A DNA stretch of 58,865 nt. Source: Persicirhabdus sediminis. Its GTDB lineage: Bacteria; Verrucomicrobiota; Verrucomicrobiia; Verrucomicrobiales; Akkermansiaceae. A program made the position numbers and the translations under genes. The stretch covers positions 1 through 58,865 of the forward strand of contig NZ_JAENIM010000012.1 in the NCBI RefSeq assembly GCF_016595495.1, given 5' to 3'. Under the pieces are notes generated by a model that was not told the DNA's origin, made no database searches, and worked only from the letters and a program-made list of their open reading frames with translations. Positions 34,707 through 44,682 of this stretch are shown one piece after another (within the stretch, counting starts at the first letter, position 1; each line of letters opens with the position of its first letter).

Positions 34707-37700
34707 TTAGTTTAAGGCTTCGCGGAGGGATTTTAAACGGGCTGGCGTAATGCGATCGCGGAATACACCAGAGCCTGCGTCGTCAGGGTGAGTCGCTCTG
34801 AGGAAGACGTAATAGATGTCGCCGAGATAATTAGCCGGATCGTAACTATCACCGAGCTTGCTCTGCAGGAAACGGTCGAGCGCCAAGGCGTAGAGGTGGT
34901 ATTGCAGGTAGTAATGGCTTTTTGCCATAGCGTCGGCAATGGTTGCTGGGTCGCTATCAGCTAGCTGGTTTGTTTTCCAATCAAGTATGTGATAGCGGCC
35001 ATTGTGCTCGAAGATCAAATCGATGATACCTTCAAGGTAACCATCTAACTCGCGCTGGTTGATTTTCTGCAAACTTTCAGGATAGTAGTTAGGCATGCCT
35101 TGTGGGCTGTCAGTTGCCAGCACGCCAGCGAGTTGGCGTAGTGAGAAGTTTTTGCCGCTAAGCAGGAAATCAGCTTCATTCAGTCGTTGGCTGTGGCTGA
35201 TCTGTGCTAGCTGGAGATCCTCCGCTAGTTGGTGATTCATGAGTTTTTTAAGGTAGTCAACGATGGCCTCGATGAGCTCCTCAAGTTCATTGCCTGTCAT
35301 GGCTTCTGGCCATGGTTGGTATTTATCGAGCTTGTTAGCGATGAGTGGGCGAATATCATCTAGCTGTTGAAAATTGCACTCTTCGAGGATCTCGTGAAAG
35401 ACCAAACCTAGTGATGCGCCAGGGGTGAAATGGTTCCAAAACGCTGCTTGCTTCAGCAGCCCTGTGTTCGTGTTAGCATCCTGATAATCGTAGTCGCGTG
35501 TCTGGCTGTGCAGTCTACGGGTGATGCCAGTAAATGAAGTCGAGCGGTGGCTCTGCTTCACTTCGATAGATTTTGCTGAGCGCGTGCAGAGGTCTTCAGC
35601 TTGGCTTTCCTGCGGTTGAACTTCAGACCATTTTTCTATTTCTATAGTTTCATCACTGAGTTCTAGCAATTGGTGTTTTATGGTTGCGTGAGAATTGTCT
35701 TCTAGTGACTGGAAGTCAGTAAGTTCAGGTTGTTCTAGTATTTGGAATGCCGCGTGGGATTTGCCATTGCCTTCTCGCGAGTTCGCTGAACGATAATAGA
35801 AATAGCACAGTTGCTCCGCGCGTGTTAGGGAGACGTAGATGAGTCGGGCTGCATCAGCGAGGTCTTCATTGAGGCGCAGTTGTTGGATTTCTTCGTCTGA
35901 TTTTCCATAAGGGGCAAATTTTGCCAACTGGCTTACCGGGTCGTGATAGACTTTGGATAGCATCTTGTCGGCGACTTTCGAAAAACACGGGAAGGGAATA
36001 AATACGATTGGGTACTCCAGACCTTTACTGGTGTGTTGAGTGAGGATTTGTAGCGCCGCTGTATCGCTGGAGATCCGCAGTTCTAGTGTTTCGCTATCAA
36101 TGTCACGTAGCTGACCTTGAATGGCTTCGTTTAACCAGCCAGTGAGCCCTTCGGGTGACAAGTGGTCAACGCGTGACTTTTCATCTAAGACTTCAGCTAG
36201 ATGGAGGAAGTTTGTTAGCCTGCGCTCGCCATTGTCTAATGAGAGGAGCTGTTTGTGGATGGAGAATTTCTGACTCAGCTTGAGCAGCATCGGCATGAAG
36301 CCGCTGTCTAACCAGGTTTGTTTGAGGTTGAGAAAAACAGCAATCCATTCGTTGAGAGCATCCGTATCCTCTTCGTCCAGAGAGTCGGGGAAGAGCTTGC
36401 CGCAGCCTAGTGTGGGTGTGAGCAGTGCTAGACGGCTTAGCCCGTGGTCACGTGGGTTGAGCACAGCGTTGATGATAAACATCAGCTCTTTGGCTTCGTT
36501 GCTTTCTAGCAGAGTTGTACGTGTGTTGAGCGTCGCAGGGATATTCAGTTGGCTCAGCGCGTTGGCTACCATCTGCCCTTGTTTGGCGCTGCGCACCAGA
36601 ACTGCTATTTCTGGCGCGGTGATACGCTCGTTAGAGTGGTCGTGTTTGGGGTTAATGTCACCCCATGTTTTGTCTAGCAGCGCGCGGATTTCCTGACACA
36701 GGTCGTCTAAGATGAGTTGTTCGGAGGCATCGCTTTTTTGCGCACTGCCATCGATGACTTTGAGTTGCAGCGCTGGGTAGCTTTCATTAGCTGGCGGTGT
36801 GGAACCATCTTGATCTGGCCAGCTAGCTGGGATGAAGTCGATTTTTTTGTTAGTTAGGAACGGGTCGTCACTCTGGGTAAAGAATTCATTAATCGCGTGG
36901 ATCATGGCTGGGGTCGAGCGATAGTTAGTGCTCAGACTGTATTCATGATCAGCTTTTTCTTTAGCTGCTAGATAGGCAAATACATCAGCGCCGCGGAACT
37001 TGTAGATCGATTGTTTTGGGTCGCCAATGATGTGTAGGTAGCCAGCTGAGTGATGAAATAGGCGCAGGAAAATTTGGCATTGTTCCGGGGACGTATCTTG
37101 GAACTCATCAATCAGAGCTGCTTGATAGCGCTGACGGATAGCTTGTTTGATCGCTTCGCTAGCTGGGCTGTCATCGTGCAGAATTTTATAGAGTCTAGCA
37201 GTGATATCGCCGTAACCTTGTACGTTGAGTGAGCTTTTTAGCTGATACAGGGATTTGCTAACTTCCCTGTGAATGTGGCCAAGGAAGGCGGACCGGTAGG
37301 CTGCCTCGCTGACGCGGCTGACTTCTTCAGCTAGCTGGAAAAATGACCACAGCGCATTTTCTTCCAGTGCATAGCTTTTGCCTTTGCCAAAGCGAGCTGA
37401 GTCTTGCAGGTAGCTTGCTGATAGGCAGGCGATGGTTTCGTGGTCAAATTGTGGTTTGCCTCTATCGGCTAACAATTCTTGCAGGCAGCCAATATGTTTA
37501 AGCTCTCCTTTGAACTTGCGAAATGGTTTACCAGTCTTTTTGTAGGCAGCTGGAGGCGAGCTAATGAATGCTTCCACAGCTTCGATGTTTTTTTCTAAGC
37601 TGGAGATGAATTTTTGCCACAGCTTGATGAACTGGTTTGGTGACTGCGAATACGCTGGATCTAGCTCGGCTGAGGCATTTTGTTTGGTCTCGTTGAAGAA

Positions 37701-38261
37701 TGAACGAGCAGCCTCAAAGTCGACCGCAGCGTCGAAAATGGCTAACTCGTCAGCGCTTTTAACATAAACAAACTGGCGCCAGTAATCGCGCAGCGCGGTA
37801 TCTATCAGCGCGGATTCATCGGGCATGAGTTCAGAGGTGAACAGCGCGTTAGACTCGAATGCAAACTCTCGCAGGATGCGCTGGAAAAACCCATCAATGG
37901 TGAAAACCGAGCTGCTATCAAAGGTGCAGAGTGCAACTAGGAGTTGTCTCTGGGCATGTGCGCAGAAAAGTTCGCCGCGATTATGCCATTCACTAACGAG
38001 GTCGTTGAAATCTTCAAATTGCTCTGGGTTTTTCAGCTGGCTGTAGCACTCGCGTACTAACTCTTGCAGACGGCCAGCGATTTCAGCAGTGGCAGCACGG
38101 GTGAAGGTGACCACTAAGGTATTTTCGATAGGAATATCTAGCTCGACGAGTTGGCGGACAACTAGGCGAACTAGTGAATAGGTTTTGCCTGTGCCGGCAC
38201 CAGCCTCAAGCAGCGTGAGCCCTTTATCAATCGGCGTATGGATTGGATCAAATGCGTTCAT
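34707..38261 (-). CDS. recB: Exodeoxyribonuclease V beta subunit
   Basis: This encodes 1184 residues, as in E. coli. It is a 3'-5' UvrD-type helicase and nuclease. Helicase motifs seen are LLEAGAGTGKTYSL (residues 17-30), LIDEFQDTSPEQCQ, IIGDPKQSIYKFRGAD and LTQHTSKGLEYPIVF. The C-terminal nuclease domain has LEGIIDLIFEH and YHILDWKTNQ, with the catalytic D and DxK near residues 1065-1095. With RecC and RecD it resects double-strand breaks and responds to Chi. It lies 13 bp after recC. Confidence 0.96.
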   Translation of the reverse strand: MNAFDPIHTPIDKGLTLLEAGAGTGKTYSLVRLVVRQLVELDIPIENTLVVTFTRAATAEIAGRLQELVRECYSQLKNPEQFEDFNDLVSEWHNRGELFCAHAQRQLLVALCTFDSSSVFTIDGFFQRILREFAFESNALFTSELMPDESALIDTALRDYWRQFVYVKSADELAIFDAAVDFEAARSFFNETKQNASAELDPAYSQSPNQFIKLWQKFISSLEKNIEAVEAFISSPPAAYKKTGKPFRKFKGELKHIGCLQELLADRGKPQFDHETIACLSASYLQDSARFGKGKSYALEENALWSFFQLAEEVSRVSEAAYRSAFLGHIHREVSKSLYQLKSSLNVQGYGDITARLYKILHDDSPASEAIKQAIRQRYQAALIDEFQDTSPEQCQIFLRLFHHSAGYLHIIGDPKQSIYKFRGADVFAYLAAKEKADHEYSLSTNYRSTPAMIHAINEFFTQSDDPFLTNKKIDFIPASWPDQDGSTPPANESYPALQLKVIDGSAQKSDASEQLILDDLCQEIRALLDKTWGDINPKHDHSNERITAPEIAVLVRSAKQGQMVANALSQLNIPATLNTRTTLLESNEAKELMFIINAVLNPRDHGLSRLALLTPTLGCGKLFPDSLDEEDTDALNEWIAVFLNLKQTWLDSGFMPMLLKLSQKFSIHKQLLSLDNGERRLTNFLHLAEVLDEKSRVDHLSPEGLTGWLNEAIQGQLRDIDSETLELRISSDTAALQILTQHTSKGLEYPIVFIPFPCFSKVADKMLSKVYHDPVSQLAKFAPYGKSDEEIQQLRLNEDLADAARLIYVSLTRAEQLCYFYYRSANSREGNGKSHAAFQILEQPELTDFQSLEDNSHATIKHQLLELSDETIEIEKWSEVQPQESQAEDLCTRSAKSIEVKQSHRSTSFTGITRRLHSQTRDYDYQDANTNTGLLKQAAFWNHFTPGASLGLVFHEILEECNFQQLDDIRPLIANKLDKYQPWPEAMTGNELEELIEAIVDYLKKLMNHQLAEDLQLAQISHSQRLNEADFLLSGKNFSLRQLAGVLATDSPQGMPNYYPESLQKINQRELDGYLEGIIDLIFEHNGRYHILDWKTNQLADSDPATIADAMAKSHYYLQYHLYALALDRFLQSKLGDSYDPANYLGDIYYVFLRATHPDDAGSGVFRDRITPARLKSLREALN

Positions 38262-38274
38262 GTTCTAGCTGATG

Positions 38275-41200
38275 TTAGTCTTGCATGAGGTGGTCAAACA
38301 TTGGCTTCCAGAGAAGCTCAGTGAGGCTTTCAAATTCATCGTTGAGCGGCGGTTCTGTGCCGTAGATTATAAAATGACTGTCTTTGCTATCATCGCCATA
38401 GCTATGACTGCCAGATTTCCAGCCAGTAGTTAGCGCTGCCCGGAGCGCGGCTTCTTTGTTGTCGGGCTCACCTTTGGGGGCGTAGAGCGCGCTTGCGTAT
38501 TCGTAGCAGCTATTTGGGAAATGTGGCACCGGTTGGTGATTCATTTTTTCATAGATGTTCAGCCATTGAGTTAGGATTTCCTCAGCTTCTTTTGGCTGAA
38601 CGTAATCAAAGTTGAGTACTTCCAGTTGACCCTTTTTACTGTCGAATTGGTGGCTGCCGCCATGTGCTTTTTTAGTAGCGGCGCTGGCTACGAGTGTGTG
38701 CAACCACAGCTTCATCCAATCTTTTGCTTTGACCTTAGCTGGTCGGCAGGTGACAGCCAGTTCTCCATCGTTAGCTAGCTGGATCTGACCGGTGATGCGA
38801 ATATGTTGAATCGTTAGGTCGAGCTCGTAAGGGCTGGAAGGAATCACCTGATCAATCAAGGGCGCGTAGCTGCGGTTGATTTTTTCCATCGCCACATCGC
38901 CGAGGATATCAGCTGGAATGTGGCTGAGTTGGTGGTGAGCACGTATTTGCTGGCTGGAAAATAAACCATCCTGCAGCACGCGGTCTTTAATTTGATAGCT
39001 ACTCAGACCATCCATCGCGTATGGTTCATGCTCGCTGACGGGAGGGGATTGATAGGCCAGATAGGCTTGCAGTCCATGGCGGATGAAATGACGTGAGCTG
39101 TCATCAAATGCGCTGACTAACTCGTGAATGCCGATTTCTCTCACCGTTTGCTCATCATCTGGAATGCGAGGGATTTTCGGCCGGCTCGATTGGTCTGGTT
39201 GCTGGCTGAGCAGTTCACGGCTAGCAGCTAACAATGAAGCATCGTATTGCTGGCGTCTGTTTGCTGCAGAGGAGAAATACAGCGGGTCAAAACCGTGTAA
39301 GGCTTCCCTGGTGCACAGTTGGTCAGCGGTTGGAAACTGGTCGATGAAACTTTGTAGTAAGGTTGACGGTGGACGTTCCTTACCATCTTTGATAGAGGCG
39401 CCGGTGTAGCTGATGTAGAGAGAATTGCGGGCTGATAGAATTGCTTCGAGAAACAGGTAGCTGTCGTCGTCACGTGATGAACGGTCGCATGGGCGGCGGT
39501 TTTTGATGGTTAGGTCAAATTGCAGTTCGCCTGGGCGGCGCGGGTAACTGTCGTGGTTGATGCCAATCATGCAGACGATTTTTGATGGAATCGCGCGCAT
39601 TGGTTTGAGTTCGCAGAAGGTGACTGAGCCATTGAGGAATCCACCTTCAGGGCTTTCGTTAGCCAAGTGGTCGCTGATGTACTGAGCAAATGTGGCGGCT
39701 TCAATGTTTTCGTCGATTTGCGCGGCTTGGCTAGCTTCAGCCAATTTGTCTAATGCCTGATTTACCGGGATGAGGCGTTGTTGGGTGTCGGCATCGGCGC
39801 GGAAGGCATCAGTAATCCATGAATGGGCGATTTCTATCCATTCTGCGACGGTTCTTTTTTCCTGTTGGGCTTGCCAAATTTTATGCATCAGTTGGACAAA
39901 GTCACACAGTGAACCAAGGAGTTCAGCGCTCTGCCCTTCGACTTGATCGTAGGGGAGGGTATCGTGCCAGAGCAGTTCCGCGTCAGGGTCGCTGAGCGAG
40001 TTCTCAGGCATGGCGTATCCTAACATGAGCCGCTCTAGGCCAGCTTGCCACGACCAGTCAGCGCTGATTTTTTGCTGAGCAATCATCTGCACGTGCTGGC
40101 GGTCAAATCCCCAGCGAATACCAACATTTTCTATCCATTGTTGGATTTCTTTTAGTCCGTCTTCCTTGATGTTGAAGTTTTCAGCTAGAGACGGGACGGC
40201 TAACAATGATAGGGCGTCGCGGCTGGTAAAGCGTGAGTTTTGTAACTGAAGCAGCTGAATCACTGCCTGAATGCACGGCTCAACTGCTGGCGCTGATCGG
40301 TCACTAATGTGGTAGGGTAAGAAACACGGGTTAGAGTAATCATAGGAGCCAAATACAGCCTCAATAGCTGGTGAGTATTTTTCAATCTGCGGACACAGAA
40401 CTAGAATCTCAGAAGCGTCTAACTCGGGGTGTTTTTCAAATTGATCTAGCAGGTAGGTGTGCAGTGTTTCTACCTCGCGCAGTGGGGTGTGGCAGCTGCG
40501 GATGTCAATGCTATCATCATCAGCTGCTACTGCTAGCTGATCCTCATCGTAGATGTTTTGATAGATCTGATCTTGTAGCCGCTGTAGTAGAGATTGCGGC
40601 TCATAGGGTACTGGGTGGCTGGGATTGAAGTCTACCTGTTGGAGCTCGTATTCAGCCTTCTCACCACTGTGCAGCGAGTATAGAAACTCGCGGCCCATAC
40701 GCCCGTAGCTGGCTAACAATGGGTTTTGTAGATCAAATAGCCAGTCATCTTGCAGTTCGCTGCCAATCTCTTTTTCCATCATCCACTGGCGTTTGCTTTG
40801 GCTTTCACCGGTGTAGCCGTCTACAGGATTGAGCCAGTAGATATTTACCTCGACCACTTCACTGAGCAGGTAGAGGAAGTTGATGTAGCTCGGTGCTAGG
40901 TTAGACATACCAAACACGTGAATCGCTGGAGGTAGATGGTCCTTGCACGCTGCTAGAGCGGTGGTTGAGTTTTCGCTTAGCTGGATGAGTGCCTGTACCC
41001 AGTGCTGGCTATCGGGTTGTAGCTGGCGAAGGTGCTGCCAGAGTAGTCGTTGCCAAGTTTCGCTGGTTTTATCATCCGTAGCTACGGATTCGCCATTCTC
41101 CCATGCCTGAATCCAGAAAGGGCGATAGATCAGGTATTTATCAAACAGGCGCGCGATTCGGTCGCTGAGTTGGTAGCGTTTGAGGTCGGATTTGTCCTCG

Positions 41201-41556
41201 AGGTAATGGGCTAGTGGGGCGAACTCAGCTTTGTCTAGCAGGTCTGGCAGGGCGCGGTAGATCAACCATAGTAATCGATCACCTTCTAGCAAGTCAGCTG
41301 TTGATGATAGCTCTGGGATATGGCTGAGTGTTTCGCGCAAAAACTTATCAGGCAGCGGGAAATCTAGCTGCATGCAAATGCCATGTTTGGCTGCGATGCG
41401 TTGGCGCAGCCAGGTGGCCATGCCGCGATTTTGGATGAGCACCGTAGATCTAGCAAAGGGATTTTTTTTGCCTTCTTGGCCAAGTTTATCGATCAGTAGA
41501 TCGGCTAGCGATTCTTGGCGAGGGTGGTGGTGCAGGTAGAAATGAGCGTTGGCCAT
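38275..41556 (-). CDS. recC: Exodeoxyribonuclease V gamma subunit
   Basis: This encodes 1093 residues, near the 1120 of E. coli RecC. It is the subunit that splits the duplex and reads Chi. Recognisable parts are VLIQNRGMATWLRQRIA near residue 45, the inactive helicase folds in the N-terminal half, LKPMRAIPSKIVCMIGIN and LTIKNRRPCDRSSRDDDSYLFLEAILSAR, and the C-terminal inactive nuclease-like domain. It is the first gene of the operon. The Chi-contacting residues cannot be identified by eye, so the Chi sequence of this organism cannot be predicted from it directly. Confidence 0.93.
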   Translation of the reverse strand: MANAHFYLHHHPRQESLADLLIDKLGQEGKKNPFARSTVLIQNRGMATWLRQRIAAKHGICMQLDFPLPDKFLRETLSHIPELSSTADLLEGDRLLWLIYRALPDLLDKAEFAPLAHYLEDKSDLKRYQLSDRIARLFDKYLIYRPFWIQAWENGESVATDDKTSETWQRLLWQHLRQLQPDSQHWVQALIQLSENSTTALAACKDHLPPAIHVFGMSNLAPSYINFLYLLSEVVEVNIYWLNPVDGYTGESQSKRQWMMEKEIGSELQDDWLFDLQNPLLASYGRMGREFLYSLHSGEKAEYELQQVDFNPSHPVPYEPQSLLQRLQDQIYQNIYDEDQLAVAADDDSIDIRSCHTPLREVETLHTYLLDQFEKHPELDASEILVLCPQIEKYSPAIEAVFGSYDYSNPCFLPYHISDRSAPAVEPCIQAVIQLLQLQNSRFTSRDALSLLAVPSLAENFNIKEDGLKEIQQWIENVGIRWGFDRQHVQMIAQQKISADWSWQAGLERLMLGYAMPENSLSDPDAELLWHDTLPYDQVEGQSAELLGSLCDFVQLMHKIWQAQQEKRTVAEWIEIAHSWITDAFRADADTQQRLIPVNQALDKLAEASQAAQIDENIEAATFAQYISDHLANESPEGGFLNGSVTFCELKPMRAIPSKIVCMIGINHDSYPRRPGELQFDLTIKNRRPCDRSSRDDDSYLFLEAILSARNSLYISYTGASIKDGKERPPSTLLQSFIDQFPTADQLCTREALHGFDPLYFSSAANRRQQYDASLLAASRELLSQQPDQSSRPKIPRIPDDEQTVREIGIHELVSAFDDSSRHFIRHGLQAYLAYQSPPVSEHEPYAMDGLSSYQIKDRVLQDGLFSSQQIRAHHQLSHIPADILGDVAMEKINRSYAPLIDQVIPSSPYELDLTIQHIRITGQIQLANDGELAVTCRPAKVKAKDWMKLWLHTLVASAATKKAHGGSHQFDSKKGQLEVLNFDYVQPKEAEEILTQWLNIYEKMNHQPVPHFPNSCYEYASALYAPKGEPDNKEAALRAALTTGWKSGSHSYGDDSKDSHFIIYGTEPPLNDEFESLTELLWKPMFDHLMQD

Positions 41557-41758
41557 AGTGGTGCGACTGGATGGAGGCGGGCGATACGAGGCAAAACTAT
41601 CGCATTTCCCGATGATGGAAATACAAATTTTCTGCCGTGTTCTCGCTGGTAGTCGACTTTATACCACATGGTGTGGGACATTTAGCGGGTTAGGGTGGTG
41701 AAAGTTTGCTAATAGGCTGCGATGCTGTTGGCTGCACCGTTGTCAGAGAATGGCTCAG

Positions 41759-42913
41759 CTAGCCTTCCATCAGCTGGATGATGTGGCGGAATTCTGAGAT
41801 GATCTGTTGGGTGAGCCCTTGTTGGAGGTTGTTGGGTAGGACTCCCCAGGTGTAGGTTTCGATCTCAAAATGTTGGCAGGCATCTGGGTGCTCTTTGCAC
41901 CAGCTCAGCGTCTCTTTGAGTGTCTGCATGGTCGAGCTGAGAGGGGCTTCAGGCTCGGCGTAGACGGGGATGTGGAAGTGAACTCTAGCTTCGTTAGCCT
42001 TGACGTCGTGTTGTCCTAGCTGCCGCGCACGAAGGTAATCTGGCAGGTCAGCGTAACGATTGAGTTGACCTTCTGGTCCACGAGTGATCACCTGATGCAA
42101 GTAGGTTGGTTCGTTGAATTGGCTGATTTTTTCTAATCCAGCTGGATCATTAGGGTTGAATGATAGAGCGCTGGATAGGTGAATCTTGGAGATTTTGATA
42201 TCATGCTTTTGGAGTTGGCTGAGCGCTTGTCCAGCTTGGTCAAATTCGATAGCAAAGTGGCAGGTGTCGAAGTTGACGCCGATGAATTCGCGCACCACAT
42301 CAGCATCTTTGGCGGCGGCAAATAGGCGCTGGAAAAAGGCGATGGTTTCTTCGGTATTCTCGAAATGTCCGAGAGGTTCCGGCTCGAGGCCGAGGTGGAG
42401 GTCTAGGCCAGTTTCGAAGCTGAGATCTTCGATGAATTCTGCACATTCTTCTAGCTGGCTGAAGATGATAGATTCATCGGCGCCAAAGGCTTTGAATGAG
42501 GCTGGCAGGGTGGACACTGATCCGCTCATGTGGCTGGGGAGAATGGCTGCTAGAATGGTGAATAGCTGCTTGGTGTAGTGAAGACGCTCTGGCGTAGTCC
42601 AGTCAGGCTGATAGACTTTTTCTTTCACTGAGGTGCCGTGAAAGGCCCCGTAGGGGAAGCCATTGATGGTGAAAACGTGGCAGTTTTCTGCTGCCAGCCA
42701 GTCGATAAATATTTGTAACTCTACGCCTTGGTTGGCTAGCAGTTCTTCTGCTGCTAGGGCGGAGAGACGCAGGCCGATGGGGAATGATTGGCCGGCGAAT
42801 GCGGTGTCTTGAGCGAGCCCATCACGCACGGCAAGCACGTCGGTTTTGAGAACATGGAATGTTTCTTCCCAGTTCTCAGCTGGGTGGATGTTAGTGCAGT
42901 AGGATGGGAGCAT
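41759..42913 (-). CDS. eboE: EboE-like TIM-barrel protein
   Basis: This encodes 384 residues. It resembles the xylose-isomerase-like TIM-barrel protein EboE of the ebo cluster, a conserved set linked to trafficking of metabolites or polar compounds in cyanobacteria, algal plastids and several bacterial phyla. Typical features are the opening YCTNIHPAENW, FTINGFPYGAFHG, LGLEPEPLGHFENT, NFDTCHFAIEF (metal-site His) and ETYTWGVLP. Other ebo genes (eboC, eboD, eboF) are not in the window. Between it and the EboB-like gene lies a small toxin-antitoxin-like pair. Confidence 0.85.
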   Translation of the reverse strand: MLPSYCTNIHPAENWEETFHVLKTDVLAVRDGLAQDTAFAGQSFPIGLRLSALAAEELLANQGVELQIFIDWLAAENCHVFTINGFPYGAFHGTSVKEKVYQPDWTTPERLHYTKQLFTILAAILPSHMSGSVSTLPASFKAFGADESIIFSQLEECAEFIEDLSFETGLDLHLGLEPEPLGHFENTEETIAFFQRLFAAAKDADVVREFIGVNFDTCHFAIEFDQAGQALSQLQKHDIKISKIHLSSALSFNPNDPAGLEKISQFNEPTYLHQVITRGPEGQLNRYADLPDYLRARQLGQHDVKANEARVHFHIPVYAEPEAPLSSTMQTLKETLSWCKEHPDACQHFEIETYTWGVLPNNLQQGLTQQIISEFRHIIQLMEG

Positions 42914-42955
42914 GGAATCTGGTGTGTGTGATCCGTGAAGGGTGATTAGAGGGGG

Positions 42956-43213
42956 TTAGTTCTCGAGACGCTCTAGGGTGAGTAGGCGGGTTTGTTGGGC
43001 GTAGGGGTCGACGAAGTAGAACAGCGCGTGGCGACCGAGAACCTTGATGTGGTATTCGCGGCCGCGCGGGTCTACTTGCACGTCGTCACCTTGTAATGTT
43101 GGATCTGCGCTGAGTGCTTTGATGAACTCAATAAGGTGCTTTTTGTTAGCCAGCTGGAAAAGCGCTAGGCTCACTTCCGTGTGTAGCAGCGTGGTGTGTT
43201 TATGGGAAAACAT
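42956..43213 (-). CDS. Putative RelE/ParE-like toxin
   Basis: This encodes 85 residues. The C-terminal pattern IKVLGRHALFYFVDPYAQ and TRLLTLERLEN is like the strand-rich end of RelE/ParE toxins (basic strand, 'yrvlY.vd', then a hydrophobic strand). The N-terminal half has a helix (HLIEFIKALSADPTL). It lies 10 bp after a small helical gene on the same strand, in the usual antitoxin-toxin order. The assignment rests on size, pairing and this resemblance, so a non-toxin role is possible. Confidence 0.5.
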   Translation of the reverse strand: MFSHKHTTLLHTEVSLALFQLANKKHLIEFIKALSADPTLQGDDVQVDPRGREYHIKVLGRHALFYFVDPYAQQTRLLTLERLEN

Positions 43214-43223
43214 GGCCGTTAGC

Positions 43224-43442
43224 TTAGGCGTCTGGTTTGTCTAATGCCTTCTGGGCGACTTCCCAGTCGGTCCATTTTGTTGGTTCACCGTCGTCGATGC
43301 GCTTGTGCACTTTTTCGATGGCACTGCCGCCGGCGTTAGAGCGCTTCATGCGTAGCACTAACAAGCGTGCAGCCAGCTGGTCTTGCTCAGCTGCGCTGAG
43401 CGATTCGATTTTTTGCAGAATGATATCTAGCATGGTGTCCAT
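43224..43442 (-). CDS. Putative antitoxin partner
   Basis: This encodes 72 residues. The N-terminus MDTMLDIILQKIESLSAAEQDQLAARLL is a leucine-rich helix like those of addiction-module antitoxins whose first line is 'i..i..Ls..eq..l...ll'. The C-terminal part is polar and charged and would fold on its toxin. It is placed just upstream of the RelE-like gene, within the ebo gene group. No DNA-binding motif is obvious. Confidence 0.5.
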   Translation of the reverse strand: MDTMLDIILQKIESLSAAEQDQLAARLLVLRMKRSNAGGSAIEKVHKRIDDGEPTKWTDWEVAQKALDKPDA

Positions 43443-43451
43443 GACGTATTG

Positions 43452-44249
43452 CTATGCTTTAAAGTGTTTTGATTGCGAGAGAAATTGTTTTGGATTGTCG
43501 TAGATCGCCTTTTGGATCGTTTGCTCTAGGTGCTGGCGTTTACGCATTTCCAGCGCGCATTTGACAACGGCGAGCGGGTCTGAGACTCCCCAGTCACATG
43601 CTGAGTTCATCCAGATCTGCTCCATGCCGTAGCATTCCAGCATGTCAATGGCGCGGGCGTGTGAGCATTTTGATTCTGGATAGAGAGTCATGCCGGCCCA
43701 GAATCCAGCGTCTAACACAGGTTTGATGGTGTGTTCTTCAACGTGATCGATGATCACTTTGCTAGGGTCGACACGGGCATTTTTCAGCGCATCGAGAATA
43801 AGCAAGGTGCCTTTGCGTTTGTCCTCTAGGTGTGGAGTGTGGATGAGGATGGGCAGGTCGTGGCTGAGCGCCAGCTGGACGTGTTCTTCAAAGATGACCA
43901 ACTCGCTTTTGGAATTTTTGTTAAGGCCAATTTCGCCAATGCCGAGCACGTTAGGTTTATCTAAAAACTCAGGAATAATCTGCATCACCTCACGGGCGAA
44001 GCCTGAATCTTCGGCTTCCTTTGGGTTGATGCACAGCCAGCTGTAGTGGTCGATGCCAAACTTAGCAGCGCGTGCTGGCTCGTACTGGGTGAGCTGGCAG
44101 TAGTAATCGTAAAACCCCTGCGCTGATGTTCTATCAAATCCAGCCCAGAATGCGGGCTCGCAAATAATTTCACAGCCAGCCATGGCCATGGCCTGATAGT
44201 CATCTGTGGTGCGCGACACCATGTGCGCGTGAGGCTCGATGTATTTCAT
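43452..44249 (-). CDS. eboB: TatD-family hydrolase, EboB-like
   Basis: This encodes 265 residues. The metal-binding TIM-barrel signature begins at once with YIEPHAHMVSRTTDDY. VLGIGEIGLN, PILIHTPH and VIIDHVEEH supply the other metal ligands, and SACDWG carries the terminal Asp. Within the TatD superfamily this arrangement matches the EboB proteins of ebo clusters. It lies upstream of eboE on the same strand, separated by the toxin-antitoxin-like pair. Confidence 0.85.
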   Translation of the reverse strand: MKYIEPHAHMVSRTTDDYQAMAMAGCEIICEPAFWAGFDRTSAQGFYDYYCQLTQYEPARAAKFGIDHYSWLCINPKEAEDSGFAREVMQIIPEFLDKPNVLGIGEIGLNKNSKSELVIFEEHVQLALSHDLPILIHTPHLEDKRKGTLLILDALKNARVDPSKVIIDHVEEHTIKPVLDAGFWAGMTLYPESKCSHARAIDMLECYGMEQIWMNSACDWGVSDPLAVVKCALEMRKRQHLEQTIQKAIYDNPKQFLSQSKHFKA

Positions 44250-44346
44250 GAAAATCTAGTGGTAGTGTGATGGATAGATCTGCTGGAATGCTGGCGATTA
44301 GCTAGCGAAATGCACGATCTTTGGGAAATGTTTAGCAAACGACAGT

Positions 44347-44634
44347 TTATTGTTTTTCAGCTGGCGGACACGCTCCAACGGCTCCCTGAATAGTCGCTTT
44401 GTCGATGGGCTCGGTGCTGTGATCAGACAGCGCGTTGAGCACCGCCTCCGCTCGAGATTGATCGCCAGGGGCCAGCATCGCTTGCAGCGCCTGCAAAAAC
44501 GCAGGGTGGCGAAAGTCGGCGTCGCCGTCGTGGCGGTCTAAGCGGTCGAGAAAAGCCGCGATATCGATCAGCTTATGGCGGTTGTCCATAAAGTACAGGT
44601 CGAGGATCTCATTCTTGCTAGGCATGATTTGCAC
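44347..44634 (-). CDS. Small conserved protein next to the ebo genes
   Basis: This encodes 95 residues (or 92 from an inner ATG at 44625). The sequence ILDLYFMDNRHKLIDIAAFL and DRLDRHDGDADFRHPAFLQAL is helical and acidic. I think I have seen similar small proteins beside ebo genes in related phyla, but I cannot name the family. It starts the minus-strand ebo group, divergently from the gene at 44683. Confidence 0.65.
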   Translation of the reverse strand: MQIMPSKNEILDLYFMDNRHKLIDIAAFLDRLDRHDGDADFRHPAFLQALQAMLAPGDQSRAEAVLNALSDHSTEPIDKATIQGAVGACPPAEKQ

Positions 44635-44682
44635 GATAATTTCAAATTTCTAAATTCCAAATTTTTAATTTTGGTTTACACG

